Assembly (NCBI GenBank): GCA_002419365.1
Contig: DIGA01000067.1
Span: forward strand, 1 to 64,000
Origin: Mageeibacillus sp. UBA5734
GTDB taxonomy: Bacteria > Bacillota > Clostridia > Saccharofermentanales > UBA5734
DNA: 64,000 nt
Direction: 5' to 3'
Below are positions 9,305 through 17,812 of the stretch, piece by piece. Made by a program: the position numbers and the translations under genes. The notes beneath the pieces are model-generated. The model was not told the origin of the DNA and did no database searches. It worked only from the letters and a program-made list of their open reading frames with translations. Position 1 is the first letter of the stretch; each line of letters begins with the position of its first letter.

Positions 9305-10692
9305 GAGGCACCTCCCTGCTCGATGATCTCCCAGTCGCGCAGGTCGATCTTGCCTGTTACTGCTTCGGTGATGAGGGATTGCTTGGCGGATTTGAGGAGA
9401 GAGATTTGGTAAAGATTTCTGTTGATTTGATTGTTGATTATTCCCAATTTGCGATCACTTATTTCAACAATTTCAAATTGTTCAATGATTGGTGGTGCGC
9501 ACATTTTTAGCTCATTCAGTGATCCGAGTGTTAATGCTGGTTGTGCAGAGCCATTCACTATGAAATGGATAGCACCTTGAAAACGAAGAGCTAATAGTGA
9601 GTATTGAATATATTTATTACTATATTGCTCCGCGACAGATAATTTCAGTGAGTTGCCTGAAACTACTGATGGTTTATCAAGTTTTGGCAAAATACCTGAC
9701 ATACCGAAATTTGCCCCGATTTTTGCAATTACTATGTCGCCTTCTGTGCAAGAACTCCTTTTAATTGTATTGAAATGGCTATTTGTAATTGTTTTAAAAT
9801 CTTTATTCAAGAATTCACCAGTTGAAATAAAGCCGCTCTCAACAATATAAACATCACCGTCATCAACATAGTGTTCAGATTTAAGATTTGACCCGAATGG
9901 TCCATCAACAAATGAATTTCGTTTCGAAGATTTTATATACTTTATCTTTTTCGCATTCCACTCCTTCGGAATCATTCCCAGCCACTCAACGCCGCTGTTC
10001 TTCATCTCTTCCGGCTGGCGCGGCACAAGCTGACCATCGACGATCTTGACCTTGCCGGTCACGACCTCGGAGATCAGGGATTTCTTGGCCTCCTCAAGCT
10101 TGGCGATCAGCTGTTCTTTCTTGGCGATGATCGAGTCGAACTGGGCACACTTGATGTTGAGGAAATTGGCGATTTTTCGCTGTTCCAATATCGTTGGATA
10201 GGTTAGTATAGTATCTCCAAATTCTGCGTACCTAAAATCAGTTGATCTTTCGCGAATCCCCTTAGCTAAACTCAAAATGTAGTTCTTCTGCGCCATATCT
10301 TTCAGAAGATAACCATAATATGCTTGTTCTACTGGTTTAAATGGACTGCATACGGAATATACTGGAGAACATTTCCCTGTGCTCTCAGAGATACCCATGG
10401 CACCTGCAAATGCATCCATGGCACTAATTACAAGGTCACCTTTTAAAACCCTCTGGTAGCCAATTTCTTTAATTGCAAACGTAAATCCTTCAGTACGTCT
10501 ATTTTCTCTAAGTGTAACTTGACCATCACGAAATGCTGTAACTACCATATCATCTGGTTGAACGGGTCGATTTTCTTTCTTCCAAATGTACTTAGCCCGA
10601 TAGACTTTCCAATCTAGCGGAACAAGTCTTCCCAGCCACTGGATCCCACTGTCCTTCATTTCATCGGCAGAGCGATACTTGATCCCGTCCAT
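9301..10692 (-). CDS. hsdS: Type I R-M specificity subunit S
   Basis: This 463-residue protein chooses the bipartite target sequence for the complex. Two half-subunits are visible. Each begins with a similar segment (MKDSGIQWLG at about 11, MKNSGVEWLG at about 231), contains a target recognition domain, and ends in a conserved helix (KLEEAKKSLISEVVTGKVKI and LLKSAKQSLITEAVTGKIDL). The two recognition domains are markedly more AT-rich than the conserved parts and the neighbouring genes, as expected for exchangeable modules. The ATG at 10692 shares one base with the hsdM stop. The recognition sequence cannot be predicted from this. Confidence 0.93.
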   Translation of the reverse strand: MDGIKYRSADEMKDSGIQWLGRLVPLDWKVYRAKYIWKKENRPVQPDDMVVTAFRDGQVTLRENRRTEGFTFAIKEIGYQRVLKGDLVISAMDAFAGAMGISESTGKCSPVYSVCSPFKPVEQAYYGYLLKDMAQKNYILSLAKGIRERSTDFRYAEFGDTILTYPTILEQRKIANFLNIKCAQFDSIIAKKEQLIAKLEEAKKSLISEVVTGKVKIVDGQLVPRQPEEMKNSGVEWLGMIPKEWNAKKIKYIKSSKRNSFVDGPFGSNLKSEHYVDDGDVYIVESGFISTGEFLNKDFKTITNSHFNTIKRSSCTEGDIVIAKIGANFGMSGILPKLDKPSVVSGNSLKLSVAEQYSNKYIQYSLLALRFQGAIHFIVNGSAQPALTLGSLNELKMCAPPIIEQFEIVEISDRKLGIINNQINRNLYQISLLKSAKQSLITEAVTGKIDLRDWEIIEQGGAS

Positions 10693-12779
10693 CAGCCGAT
10701 CACCTGCCTGATCTCAGCCTGGATCTCTTTCTCCAATGCTTCAATTTCCTGCATGATCTCGGCAAATGGGCGCAACGGTTCATACTTATAGAAATACCGG
10801 GTGAATGGGATCTCATAGCCGATCTTGGTCTTGTCGGGGTCGATCCAGAACTCCGGCACATGTGGCTGGACCTCGCGCTCGACATAGGCCAGGATGTTGT
10901 CATTCTCCTTACGGATGTGTTGGACGGGATCGACTTCGAAGGTCGTGACATCCAATGAAAGCGGAATGGTCTCCGTATCGCGCAGGGATGTATCCGGTTC
11001 TCTATTTTTTCCTTTGAGGCAGTAATCAGCCGTTTCATCCCGTTCAGACAGGGCATTCATCATAACCTTGATCAGGTTGGCTGGCAGGTTCATGTCCTTG
11101 ACCTGAGCCTTGAGATGTTTCTCAAAGGTTTCGCGGTTCTTAAAGACCCGGTTGTCTGCCAAGCGCTGCAACCGGTTGATGATCGCTTCCTGGGTGATCT
11201 TGCCAGCGTAGTAGTTCTCTAGCTGCTGCAAATCCTTCTTCTTCAGCGTCCCCTTCTCTTTCTCCAGCTCGAGCTCTGCGACCTTCTCCTCATCATAGAG
11301 GTTGGCAAAGGTCGATTCGGCATAGAGGTTCTCGATCCGCTCCGGGCTGATCTGGAAATTCAGGCGCAGCGGACGCTCGATCGTCACCTTCAGGTAGCCG
11401 AATTCCTTGTTGTCAAAGATCTTGCAGAACTCACCTTCCTGGAATGAACCATAGATGCGGGAGATCTCGGCGATGTCCTGCTCACCGATCTCATTGCGTT
11501 TGGACCCCAGGGACTTTCTCATTTTGTGATAGAAGCTGGTGGCATCGACCAACTGGACCTTGCCGGTGCGGATCGGTCCATTGAGGATGTTCTCATTCTT
11601 GCGGTTGGTCAGGATCCAGACATAGGTTGCAATCCCGGTGTTGTAAAACAGATCGGTCGGCAAGGCGACGATCCCCTCGAGGTAGTCGTTCTCGATGATC
11701 CAGCGCCGGATCTCGGACTCGCCGGAACCGGCATCACCAGTGAAGAGAGGCGAACCATTGAAGATGATTGCCATCCGCGAGCCTTTGGGATCCTGCATCA
11801 TCTTCGAAAGCATGTGCTGCAGGAACAACAAGGAACCGTCCGAAGTGCGCGGCGTACCGGCACCAAAACGGCCATCGAAGCCGAGTTCACTGACCTCGCG
11901 GTCGATGAAGTCCTTGTCCTTCTTCCAATCAACACCGAACGGTGGATTCATCAGAGCAAAGCGGACGCGTTGACCTTTGTGTCCATCCTGAGTGAAGGAG
12001 TTGCCGAACGCAATGTTCTTCTCCTGCTGGCCTTTGATCAGAATGTCGGATTTACAGATCGCATACGATTGGGGATTCAGTTCCTGACCGAACACTTCCA
12101 CCTGTGCATCTGGGTTCATTTCCTGGATATAATTGGTCGCCACGGACAGCATGCCGCCCGTCCCGCAGGCAAAATCCCCAACAGTGAAGATGGCCCCCGG
12201 GATGAGTAGTTCGTCGTCCAGCCCATTGAAGATCAAGTTGACCATCAGGCGGATGACTTCACGCGGCGTATAGTGATCGCCGGCTTCGGCATTTTCAGAA
12301 AAGCGCCGGATCAGCTCTTCGAAGATGTAACCCATCTCCTGGTTGCTGACCACATCCGGGTGCAGATCGAGGGCAGCGAAGTCCTTGGTCACCAGGAACA
12401 GAAGATTGTTCTCATCGAGCTTTTTCAGCTGAGCATCAAACTCGAAGTATTCGATGATCTCCCGGATGTTGGCCGAGAATCCCTGGATGTAGTTGATGAA
12501 GTTGGCTTTGATGTGGTCCGGGTCATCTAAAAGTTTATTGAAGTCAAAGCGGGATTTATTGGAGAAGCTGTAGCCAGCGACGCTGTTGAGGATTGCTTCT
12601 ATGTCGGTGGCCTTGGCCTTGTCGAGGACGGCCTGCTTGGTATTGGAAAGAACACAGTCGAAGCGGCGCAGGACCGCCATGGGCAGGATGACGTCACCAT
12701 ATTTTTCCGGCCGGTAGGGACCGCGGAGCAGTTCGGCGATTTTCCAGATGAAATTGACTTTGGAACTGAAGTTGTTCAT
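10692..12779 (-). CDS. hsdM: Type I R-M DNA methyltransferase subunit M
   Basis: This 695-residue N6-adenine methyltransferase protects host sites and forms the M2S core. The N-terminal helical domain (NFIWKIAELLRGPYRPEKYG) is followed by the catalytic domain: SAM-binding motif I FACGTGGM (203-210) and catalytic NPPF (278-281). A long C-terminal extension of about 250 residues carries charged coiled-coil stretches. The frame runs 13 codons further up to a TTG, but the ATG at 12779 starts the conserved sequence. The ribosome binding site is weak. It is the first gene of the hsdM-hsdS-hsdR operon. Confidence 0.93.
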   Translation of the reverse strand: MNNFSSKVNFIWKIAELLRGPYRPEKYGDVILPMAVLRRFDCVLSNTKQAVLDKAKATDIEAILNSVAGYSFSNKSRFDFNKLLDDPDHIKANFINYIQGFSANIREIIEYFEFDAQLKKLDENNLLFLVTKDFAALDLHPDVVSNQEMGYIFEELIRRFSENAEAGDHYTPREVIRLMVNLIFNGLDDELLIPGAIFTVGDFACGTGGMLSVATNYIQEMNPDAQVEVFGQELNPQSYAICKSDILIKGQQEKNIAFGNSFTQDGHKGQRVRFALMNPPFGVDWKKDKDFIDREVSELGFDGRFGAGTPRTSDGSLLFLQHMLSKMMQDPKGSRMAIIFNGSPLFTGDAGSGESEIRRWIIENDYLEGIVALPTDLFYNTGIATYVWILTNRKNENILNGPIRTGKVQLVDATSFYHKMRKSLGSKRNEIGEQDIAEISRIYGSFQEGEFCKIFDNKEFGYLKVTIERPLRLNFQISPERIENLYAESTFANLYDEEKVAELELEKEKGTLKKKDLQQLENYYAGKITQEAIINRLQRLADNRVFKNRETFEKHLKAQVKDMNLPANLIKVMMNALSERDETADYCLKGKNREPDTSLRDTETIPLSLDVTTFEVDPVQHIRKENDNILAYVEREVQPHVPEFWIDPDKTKIGYEIPFTRYFYKYEPLRPFAEIMQEIEALEKEIQAEIRQVIG

Positions 12780-12826
12780 GATGACACTCGCTTTCCAAAT
12801 GATGTTAGACAAAATCAAACATAAAT

Positions 12827-12855
12827 AGTATAACCATCATTTGCCGCGAATTGAA
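12827..12855 (-). promoter_or_regulatory. Possible promoter of the hsdMSR operon
   Basis: On the minus strand, a -10 box TATACT (12827-12832) lies 17 bp from a weak -35 TTCAAT (12850-12855), about 50 bp upstream of the hsdM ATG. The -10 is good; the -35 matches consensus poorly. Confidence 0.4.
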
Positions 12856-13007
12856 CCTGTTTCTGTTTTTGCGTCTTCAAACTTGAAGAATCAGTATTAT
12901 CAAGATGTATCATACGTATTTCAGTACACTTTTGGTACCATTCATGCGAGAACTTCAGAATTCATCTATAATGCAAGTGAATATTCTTTTATGGTTAGGA
13001 GCCATTT
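12856..13007. other. AT-rich non-coding right end of the island
   Basis: No supportable gene. A 74-codon plus-strand frame (12841-13065) starts with TTG, lacks a ribosome binding site and runs through the arm-like repeats, so I do not call it. The reverse strand shows only short frames and no recognisable integrase remnant. Confidence 0.4.
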
Positions 13008-13100
13008 TAGTGGCCATTTAGTGGCCATTCGCCAGAAAAAACGGCGACACAATAGAGAATATTAAGAAAGTTAAGCAAGGTCATACATTACAGCAGAGCA
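13008..13100 (+). repeat. Right-end copies of putative recombinase arm-type repeats
   Basis: Tandem TAGTGGCCATT / TAGTGGCCATT (13008-13029) and ATTACAGCAGAGCA (13087-13100). They match the left-end units at 6061-6083 and 6087-6100 in the same order and orientation but with wider spacing. Confidence 0.5.
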
Positions 13101-13144
13101 CATTAGAGCACATTGGATATAAATATATTAAATCGCCCCGCAAA

Positions 13145-13192
13145 CTCCAAAACCGCGGGTTGCGTGTTCGAATCGCGTCTCCCCTGCCAAGT
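13145..13192 (+). repeat. 48-bp direct repeat, right attachment site: 3' fragment of tRNA-Trp
   Basis: Exact copy of 5926-5973: anticodon loop to CCA plus three bases. No matching 5' half is present upstream, so it is not a tRNA gene but the displaced 3' end left by integration. Confidence 0.9.
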
Positions 13193-13197
13193 GTAAA

Positions 13198-13230
13198 ATC
13201 CTGGGACTTCATGGAAGCCCCAGGATTTTT
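13198..13230 (+). terminator. Bidirectional terminator between the tRNA-Trp fragment and metY
   Basis: The stem ATCCTGGG/CCCAGGAT (13198-13226) with inner CTTC/GGAA pairing is followed by TTTTTATTT on the plus strand and TTTTAC on the minus strand. It probably ended the original tRNA-Trp transcript and also ends the lacZ-like/metY operon. Confidence 0.75.
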
Positions 13231-13253
13231 ATTTATCTTGGCAGTTTTTTGGC

Positions 13254-14531
13254 TCAGATCTTTTTAAAGGCCTGCTCCAAGTCCTCGATGATATCTGCCA
13301 CATTTTCAATGCCGACTGACAGGCGGATCAGGTCAGGTGCGATGCCGGCGGCCTGCAATTGTTCGTCGGACAACTGCCGGTGGGTGTGGCTGGCCGGATG
13401 GAGCAGACAGGTCTTACTATCGGCGACATGGGTGACAATCGAAGCCAGCTGCAAACTATCCATGAACCGGTTGGCCTGTTCGCGGCTGCCTTTGATCCCG
13501 AATGCCAGGACGCCGCAAGAGCCATTGGGCAGGTATTTTTGTGCCAAGGCATAGGATGGGCTGGTCGGCAGATCCGGATAATTGACCCAGGCGATTTTAT
13601 CATGGCTGGCCAGGTATTGGGCGACGGCCAGGGCGTTGGCACAGTGCTGTTTCATGCGCAGATGCAGGGTTTCCAGGCCAAAATTCAGGTAGAAGGCATT
13701 TTGCGGTGACTGGATAGCCCCGATGTCGCGCATCAGCTGGGCAGTGGCTTTGGTGATGTAGGCGCCCGGACCGAAGCGTTCGGCGTAGACAATGCCATGA
13801 TAGGAGTCATCCGGCGTGGTCAGGCCGGGGAATTTTTCGGCCTGGGCCAGCCAGTCGAACTTGCCGCTATCGACGATGCATCCACCCACTCCAGCCGCAT
13901 GCCCGTCCATGTACTTGGTCGTCGAATGGGTGACGATGTCGGCGCCCCATTCAAAGGGGCGGCAGTTGATCGGTGTCGCGAAGGTATTGTCGACGATCAG
14001 CGGCACCCCATGGCGATGGGCCAAGCGGGCGAATTTTTCGATGTCAAACACGGCGACGGTCGGGTTGGTGATGGTCTCGCCAAAGACGGCCTTGGTGTTC
14101 GTCTGGAAATACTGGTCCAGCTCACTTTCTGGCAAATCCTGATTGACAAAGGTGCATTCAATGCCCATTTTTTTCAGCGTGACACCAAACAGGTTGTACG
14201 TCCCGCCATAGATCGAAGAAGTGGCGATAAAATGGTCACCAGCTTCACAAATGTTGAAAATGGCATAGAAATTGGCGGCCTGGCCAGATGCGGTCAACAT
14301 GGCGGCCGCACCACCCTCGAGGGCCCGGATCTTGTCAGCAACAGCATCATTGGTTGGGTTTTGCAGGCGGGTGTAAAAATAACCCGCTTCCTCGAGATCG
14401 AACAGCCGGCCCATCTCGTCACTGGTATCGTATTTGAACGTGGTGCTTTGATAGATGGGCAGCTGCCTGGGTTCGCCTTTGGCCGGCTGATAACCCGCAT
14501 GGATACACTGGGTTTCGATTCTGTTTGACAT
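13254..14531 (-). CDS. metY: O-acetylhomoserine sulfhydrylase (PLP enzyme)
   Basis: This 425-residue fold-type I PLP enzyme of the Cys/Met metabolism family would make homocysteine from O-acetylhomoserine and sulfide. The N-terminus ETQCIHAGYQPAKGEPRQLP and the length are typical of the OAH sulfhydrylase branch rather than cystathionine synthases. The PLP lysine is K206 (THSTTKYMDGH), with the cofactor aspartate at D181 (VDNTFATP). The ATG at 14531 has AGGAGG upstream. It starts only 41 bp after the LacZ-like gene and is likely co-transcribed with it. No S-box or T-box leader fits in the 41-bp gap. Confidence 0.9.
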   Translation of the reverse strand: MSNRIETQCIHAGYQPAKGEPRQLPIYQSTTFKYDTSDEMGRLFDLEEAGYFYTRLQNPTNDAVADKIRALEGGAAAMLTASGQAANFYAIFNICEAGDHFIATSSIYGGTYNLFGVTLKKMGIECTFVNQDLPESELDQYFQTNTKAVFGETITNPTVAVFDIEKFARLAHRHGVPLIVDNTFATPINCRPFEWGADIVTHSTTKYMDGHAAGVGGCIVDSGKFDWLAQAEKFPGLTTPDDSYHGIVYAERFGPGAYITKATAQLMRDIGAIQSPQNAFYLNFGLETLHLRMKQHCANALAVAQYLASHDKIAWVNYPDLPTSPSYALAQKYLPNGSCGVLAFGIKGSREQANRFMDSLQLASIVTHVADSKTCLLHPASHTHRQLSDEQLQAAGIAPDLIRLSVGIENVADIIEDLEQAFKKI

Positions 14532-14572
14532 ATTCCATCCTCCTGATGATGTAATGATCTATTTCCTGTCTG

Positions 14573-17500
14573 TTAGAGTCCCGTCACCGGCGTCAGCGCA
14601 ACGATAAACTCAGCTGTGTTCTGTGTTCCAGCAAAATCTTCGCGAGTGATCTTCTGGCCAGGCTGGCCACCGGATGGCTTGTAATGCCAGTCGATTTTCC
14701 AGTCGATCAAGTTCTGGCAGGCCACTCGCGATTCATGGCTTTGCTGCAATCCACAATCGGACAGACGGTCACTGGCGCAAAAGCTGAAGGGCTGGTTGCT
14801 TTCAAACAGCAAGCCGCTGCCGCTGGCATCCGCCACAGCCACCCATCGTGTCTGGGCATGTGGCAATTCCTGCTGGAAGGATTCGCGAGCATCCGGCATG
14901 ATGTGGGTCAGAGGTTGCTCGAATTGTCCGTCAAAAGCCATCCCGCGCAGTCCAGGCCAGGATGGTCCCGGACCCTGGCCTGACCAGATGATCCGTTCAT
15001 ACTGGCGGCGTAGCAAGAAGCGCAGGCCAACCCGGGGTAATTCCGCCAGCAAATCCTGGTTTTTACAGGGCAGGCTGACCTGGACCTCAATCTTGCCACT
15101 CTCGTGAATCGTGTACAACAGACGGGCCGCCAGCCAGGTTTTGGCACCGGCTGACCCAAAACGGCAGTGCGCTACGATGGAGGCTGTCGCCCCATCACAG
15201 TCCGATTCAATCCGGTCAACCACTTGCTCCAGCCCAGAAAGGCCAAGCTGGTCCCAATCATGAGCCCATGCCTCGTCCTGGCTCAGCAATGGCCGCCAGA
15301 AGACAAGCGCTGATGGTGCCAGCAGACCATTCATCTGGACAAAGGCCAGGTACTCATGATCCTTGCAGCGCCAGCTTTCGATCTGGGCGGTAATCCGGTT
15401 GAACACGAGCCAGAACCGGTGGCCAGAAACAACCAGCAAATGGCGGTCTTGTTCCAGGCGAAGTCGATTCCTGCCTGAAACGATGACGGGAACCAGCTGC
15501 TTGAGGAAAGGGTCCCGGGCATCTGCCAGAAGATCCAATTCAAAGCTCTCAGTGGACACAATCCAGTCAGCCGGACTCCACAGAGTGGCTTCGATCTGGT
15601 GAACGGTGAGGTGCAACAGGCAAGGAAGGTCATGGGGGCGCTCGACCTCATGATACGGGATGGACAAATCAATGGACTGGCCAGGCAGAACGGGCGGCAA
15701 ATCGATTTCGCCTGCCAAGACCAGACGGCCACTGGCCACGATTTGCCAATGCAGGCGGTACAGATCCAGGCTCTGGATCCGCGTCCGGTTGGTCACTCTG
15801 AAATGGCCGGTTTGAAGATCAATCGGCCTGATGTCAGCAGGGCGCCTGGCTTGGCGGATCGCAGCCAGGGCAACGGACTGGGAGCGTCCCTGAGGGCTCT
15901 GGATCTGGTCGTGGACCTCCTGCCAGGTGCCAAGAAGCACGCCTGAAAAATGAGAACGGACTGCCTCATCCGTCAAAAAATGCAGGAAGGGATGGGTTCC
16001 ACCCCCCTGAAGGCTGAAGCCTGGAGCTAGAATCTGGATGACGGGGCCTGGGCTGGGGTCGACAACAGGACTCTTGGAATTTTTTCCGCCGAACCTGGTG
16101 AATTGGACCAGAGGGCGGGATGGATCCAGCTCTCTGACCAGCATAGACGGCCGAGGATCCTCTGCAAATAGTTGGCTGGATGTTAACCAGGCCAGGATAC
16201 AGGGCTGATTCCTAAGCAAGTTTACCTGACTGTGCAAACGATCTTCTTGAACAGTCAGCCATGGTTCACTTTGCCAGGGCTTCTCTCCCCGCTTTTCTTC
16301 AGACGTTTGCCATTCCAGAACCGGCTCAGCAGCTGGACCGACCAGGACAAGCAGTCCCAGGTGGTTGCACAGTTCATAGAAAATTGGATCCACAGGACCT
16401 CCGAGCAGCCGGATCGCATTGACATGCTGACGGATGAGGCGCAAGTCGCGAGCCACACGAGCCAGCGGTTTGAGAAGACTGGTCTGGCGATCCACTGGAT
16501 CGTAATCAGCCAAGTGGAGCTGCAGAGGTTGTTGATTGAGATAGAGCAGACCATCGCGTACCGACCGCTCACAAAAGCCGACCGACTGGTGGACAGTACT
16601 GGATTCCCTGCCACTGGCATCGAGGCAGGTGACAAACAGGTCATACAATTCGGGTTGTTCATCTGACCAGGGTTGGATATCCGGGCAAGCCACATGCAGT
16701 CTGGCCAGGCCAGCCTGCTGGACTTTCGTATCAAATCCAGCTGGATCCAGCTGGATTTTTTCCGGTTTGACCACCTGTTGTAAAATGACCTGACCTTCTT
16801 TTTGCAAAGTGAAACGGACCTGCGGCAGATCCTGGGTCACTTTAAAAGACAGGGCCGTCGCCTGAGCGGCCAATTCCCACAGATCCGCATGAGGATCCTG
16901 GCGGGTATGCACGGATAAATCAAAAACCGATAACGCAGGGGTTGCTTCCAGATAGATGTCACCGGCCAGTCCGGTCTGGCCGGTGAGGGAGTGGCCGTCG
17001 AGGTAACTGGCTGCATGATAGGGATAGACCAGGATAAACAGCTCATTGCTACCGTCATGGAGACGAGAAGTCACATCGAATTCATTCAACTGACGACCAT
17101 TCTGGACATAGCCGACGAGTTTACCGTTCAGAACGACATGACAGGCCTCCAGGACCCCCAGGAGCACCAGTTTTTTACGCAAGGCGCTCCAGTTTTTCGG
17201 CAGTTCCAGGCTGCGATGGTAGACCGCGACCGGCAGGGTCTGCGGCACATGGGGTGGGTCCAGGACAAAGGGCCACGCTTGGATCCTGTCCTGTGCCTGA
17301 GCCAGTGCGGGCCGGGAACCTGGCACCGTCATCCGGTCAAAGCCGCTGCGATAAGAGAAAATATTCTCAGGTAGTTGCAGGATGGAACCAAACCATTTGT
17401 AGTCCCAGGGACCAGTCAGCATCTGGACATAAGGTGACAAATATCGCCGGTTATCCTCCAGCGCCTGTTCACAGGTCTCCTGGTCCGGAAACTGGACCAG

Positions 17501-17593
17501 ATAGGAATGCCCCGGATAACGGTTACGTTCCAGGCATTCGATTCTGTTCCAATCCGGCTTTTCTGGACGTCCGGGGAAAATCCGCGATGGCAT
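14573..17593 (-). CDS. LacZ-like GH2 protein lacking catalytic residues (probable pseudoenzyme)
   Basis: A 1006-residue intact frame with the layout of family GH2 long beta-galactosidases. It has a jelly-roll domain (about 25-220, NRYPGHSYLV, LTGPWDYKWF), an immunoglobulin-like domain, a TIM-barrel-like part (about 350-600, with HVNAIRLLGGPVDPIFYELC) and a C-terminal beta domain. By motif comparison with E. coli LacZ, the acid/base block WSLGNESG is replaced by AWLTSSQLF (468-476), DEANIETHG by LVGPAAEPV, and the nucleophile block CEYAHAMGN by HFLTDEAVR. Both catalytic glutamates are therefore missing, although there is no frameshift. It is probably not a glycosidase; a binding or structural role is possible. 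ATG at 17593; metY follows. Confidence 0.8.
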   Translation of the reverse strand: MPSRIFPGRPEKPDWNRIECLERNRYPGHSYLVQFPDQETCEQALEDNRRYLSPYVQMLTGPWDYKWFGSILQLPENIFSYRSGFDRMTVPGSRPALAQAQDRIQAWPFVLDPPHVPQTLPVAVYHRSLELPKNWSALRKKLVLLGVLEACHVVLNGKLVGYVQNGRQLNEFDVTSRLHDGSNELFILVYPYHAASYLDGHSLTGQTGLAGDIYLEATPALSVFDLSVHTRQDPHADLWELAAQATALSFKVTQDLPQVRFTLQKEGQVILQQVVKPEKIQLDPAGFDTKVQQAGLARLHVACPDIQPWSDEQPELYDLFVTCLDASGRESSTVHQSVGFCERSVRDGLLYLNQQPLQLHLADYDPVDRQTSLLKPLARVARDLRLIRQHVNAIRLLGGPVDPIFYELCNHLGLLVLVGPAAEPVLEWQTSEEKRGEKPWQSEPWLTVQEDRLHSQVNLLRNQPCILAWLTSSQLFAEDPRPSMLVRELDPSRPLVQFTRFGGKNSKSPVVDPSPGPVIQILAPGFSLQGGGTHPFLHFLTDEAVRSHFSGVLLGTWQEVHDQIQSPQGRSQSVALAAIRQARRPADIRPIDLQTGHFRVTNRTRIQSLDLYRLHWQIVASGRLVLAGEIDLPPVLPGQSIDLSIPYHEVERPHDLPCLLHLTVHQIEATLWSPADWIVSTESFELDLLADARDPFLKQLVPVIVSGRNRLRLEQDRHLLVVSGHRFWLVFNRITAQIESWRCKDHEYLAFVQMNGLLAPSALVFWRPLLSQDEAWAHDWDQLGLSGLEQVVDRIESDCDGATASIVAHCRFGSAGAKTWLAARLLYTIHESGKIEVQVSLPCKNQDLLAELPRVGLRFLLRRQYERIIWSGQGPGPSWPGLRGMAFDGQFEQPLTHIMPDARESFQQELPHAQTRWVAVADASGSGLLFESNQPFSFCASDRLSDCGLQQSHESRVACQNLIDWKIDWHYKPSGGQPGQKITREDFAGTQNTAEFIVALTPVTGL

Positions 17594-17633
17594 GTAGCTT
17601 GCTCCCTTTTAATTGTCAAAATGGTCAATCCTA

Positions 17634-17662
17634 ATTGTAACCAAAATGCCCCGGGCTGGCAA
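17634..17662 (-). promoter_or_regulatory. Predicted promoter of the lacZ-like/metY operon
   Basis: On the minus strand, -35 TTGCCA (17657-17662), a 17-bp spacer and -10 TACAAT (17634-17639) lie about 40 bp before the ATG at 17593 and just after the tRNA-Pro terminator. Confidence 0.55.
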
Positions 17663-17681
17663 AGCGCCATGCGTGGTGTAC

Positions 17682-17717
17682 AAAAAGACCGCCGAAACGT
17701 ACGTTTCAGCGGTCTTC
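17682..17717 (-). terminator. Terminator of tRNA-Pro
   Basis: A long inverted repeat (AAGACCGC ... GCGGTCTT with a central AAACGTACGTTT palindrome) is followed on the minus strand by TTTTTG. Confidence 0.8.
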
Positions 17718-17723
17718 TATCTG

Positions 17724-17801
17724 TGGTCGGAGTGACCTGACTCGAACAGGCGACCTCTTGCACCCCAAGCAAGCACTCTAGCCAAACTGAGCTACACCCC
17801 G
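17724..17801 (-). tRNA. tRNA-Pro (anticodon GGG)
   Basis: The cloverleaf on the minus strand has acceptor CGGGGTG paired with CACTCCG, anticodon stem CTTGC/GCAAG with loop TTGGGGT (anticodon GGG), a normal TTC arm, an A discriminator and an encoded CCA. It has its own promoter and terminator. Confidence 0.95.
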
Positions 17802-17812
17802 GCGACTTGTTG

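Larger units (their letters stand above)
5926..13144. mobile_element. tRNA-Trp genomic island carrying a type I R-M system, no integrase seen
   Basis: About 7.2 kb bounded by 48-bp direct repeats of the tRNA-Trp 3' part. Only hsdR, hsdS and hsdM (all minus strand) lie inside. The two ends (about 350 bp and 365 bp) are AT-rich and non-coding, and carry similar short repeats in the same orientation (TAGTGGCCATTT... and ATTACARCAGAGCA). These resemble recombinase arm sites. No integrase, excisionase, relaxase or transposase gene is visible, so the element is either a relic or is mobilised in trans. Boundaries are direct observation; mobility is inference. Confidence 0.8.

Noticed and set aside
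12841..13065. 74-codon plus-strand open frame at the right island end
   Set aside because: TTG start without a ribosome binding site, AT-rich random-looking sequence, and it reads through the arm-like repeats. I looked for an integrase remnant on both strands and found none.
13145..13192. Second tRNA-Trp gene
   Set aside because: Only the part from the anticodon loop to CCA is present; there is no 5' acceptor strand, D arm or promoter. It is the displaced 3' end at the attachment site.
14532..14572. S-box or T-box before metY
   Set aside because: The 41-bp gap is too short and holds only a ribosome binding site.
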